NCBI GenBank assembly: GCA_963204785.1
Contig: CAUJHG010000072.1
Span: 1-64,000 of the forward strand
Direction of reading: 5' to 3'
DNA: 64,000 nt
Origin: Pseudomonadota bacterium
GTDB lineage: Bacteria > Pseudomonadota > Gammaproteobacteria > Burkholderiales > Burkholderiaceae_E
Program-made: the position numbers and the translations under genes
In this document: piece by piece, positions 63,229 to 64,000 of the stretch
Position numbering within the stretch: the stretch's first letter is position 1
How the letters are laid out: each line of letters starts with the position of its first letter
Notes under the pieces: model-generated
Seen by the model: the letters and a program-made list of their open reading frames with translations, nothing else
Told to the model about the DNA's origin: nothing
The model's database searches: none

Positions 63229-64000
63229 CTAGGCCGGACTCCAGTCGAACGCGAACATCCGCGGGGCCTCGCGCCGCTCGCCGAAGGTCGCGATCTCCCA
63301 GGCATCCGCGTGCACGAGCAGCTCGCGCAGCAGCCGGTTGTTCAGCGCATGGCCGGATTTGTACGCCCGATACGAAGCCAGCAGCGGATGCCCGACCAGG
63401 TAGAGGTCGCCGATGGCATCCAGGATCTTGTGCTTGACGAACTCGTCGTCGTAGCGCAGGCCGTCGGCGTTGAGCACGCGGTACTCGTCCATGACGATCG
63501 CGTTGTCCAGGCTGCCGCCCTGTGCAAGGCCCATCGAGCGCATGGTCTCGACGTCCTGCATGAAACCGAAGGTGCGCGCACGGGCGATCTCGCGCACGTA
63601 GGACGTGGTGGCGAAGTCGATCTCGTAGCTCTGGCCGGTGGCGTCGATCGCCGGGTGCCCGAACTCGATCGCGAACTCCAGCCGGTAGCCGAAGTGGGGT
63701 TCGAGCCGCGCCCACTTGTCGCCCTCGCGCACCTCCACCGGCTTCAGCACGCGGATGAAACGCTTGGGCGCCGCCTGCTCGACCACGCCCGCGGACTGCA
63801 CGAGGAACACGAAGGACCCGGCCGATCCGTCGAGGATCGGGATCTCGGCGGCAGTGACGTCGACGTAGAGGTTGTCGACGCCGAGCCCTGCGAGCGCCGA
63901 CATCAGGTGCTCGACCGTGGCGACGCGGACCTCGCTGCCCGGGCCCTCGTCGGCCGCGGTGAGCGTCGAGGCCATCCGCGTGTCGGTGACGCGCTCGGCA
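63229..64000 (-). CDS. lpxC: UDP-3-O-acyl-N-acetylglucosamine deacetylase LpxC (partial)
   Basis: Zinc deacetylase of the first committed step of lipid A synthesis. The window contains the last roughly 256 residues; about 50 amino-terminal residues lie beyond the right edge. Zinc ligands are visible in [20 protein letters not shown] (His) and [17 protein letters not shown] (His and Asp). Other marks: [40 protein letters not shown] and the catalytic histidine in [15 protein letters not shown]. Its position beside secA is the usual betaproteobacterial arrangement. Confidence 0.96.
   Translation of the reverse strand, partial: AERVTDTRMASTLTAADEGPGSEVRVATVEHLMSALAGLGVDNLYVDVTAAEIPILDGSAGSFVFLVQSAGVVEQAAPKRFIRVLKPVEVREGDKWARLEPHFGYRLEFAIEFGHPAIDATGQSYEIDFATTSYVREIARARTFGFMQDVETMRSMGLAQGGSLDNAIVMDEYRVLNADGLRYDDEFVKHKILDAIGDLYLVGHPLLASYRAYKSGHALNNRLLRELLVHADAWEIATFGERREAPRMFAFDWSPA

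Overview
The window is very G+C-rich, densely coded chromosomal DNA from a bacterium that looks like a betaproteobacterium of the Burkholderiales type. The best evidence is the right end. The order lpxC, small membrane protein, DUF721/DciA-like gene, secA, argJ, AAA ATPase, Nudix gene, yacG, zapD, pilD, pilC, pilB is the housekeeping block familiar from that group, although coaE, usually found between pilD and zapD, is missing here. No rRNA, tRNA, CRISPR array or complete insertion sequence was seen.

Layout. (1) 1-9977, minus strand: a lipid/CoA operon. It holds an AMP-dependent acyl-CoA ligase, an ACAD10/11-type phosphotransferase, a MoxR ATPase with a CoxE-type VWA protein, an MBL-fold hydrolase, a lone ABC ATPase, an acyl-CoA dehydrogenase, an enoyl-CoA hydratase and a partial acyl-CoA dehydrogenase cut by the window edge. 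(2) 10296-12278, plus strand: a divergent hydratase/dehydrogenase pair. (3) 12334-25670: a cluster held together by one repeated operator. It has an aldo/keto reductase, two paralogous acyl-CoA ligases, a MarR regulator, a single-chain biotin-dependent acyl-CoA carboxylase, an orphan ABC substrate-binding protein and an enoyl-CoA hydratase. A VapBC module, gene debris and a PRISE-type reductase interrupt it. (4) 25734-34757, minus strand: a TetR gene broken by an in-frame amber codon, an AraC regulator behind a 28-bp perfect palindrome, then acyl-CoA dehydrogenase, AtuA/DUF1446 protein, hydratase, quinone-oxidoreductase-like enzyme, a second dehydrogenase and an SDR. (5) 34995-50670, minus strand: an SDR, two CoA-transferase subunits, an alpha/beta hydrolase of epoxide-hydrolase type, and two complete branched-chain-amino-acid-type ABC transporters with three substrate-binding proteins. 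(6) 50950-64000: type IV pilus assembly genes and cell-division, translocation, arginine and lipid A housekeeping genes.

How it fits together: regions 1-5 read as a large catabolic island for carboxylic acids. Import by LIV-type ABC transporters is followed by CoA activation (ligases or CoA-transferases), alpha,beta-dehydrogenation, hydration, alcohol oxidation, and in one branch biotin-dependent carboxylation. The substrates cannot be read from sequence; the AtuA-like protein and the carboxylase hint at branched or terpenoid-like acids. The most notable finding is the predicted MarR regulon. The 14-bp palindrome GTCAA-N4-TTGAC occurs in three intergenic regions, with a fourth degenerate copy. 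In one copy it overlaps the -35 box of a good sigma70-type promoter, and it links the two ligases, the carboxylase, the binding protein, the hydratase and probably the aldo/keto reductase.
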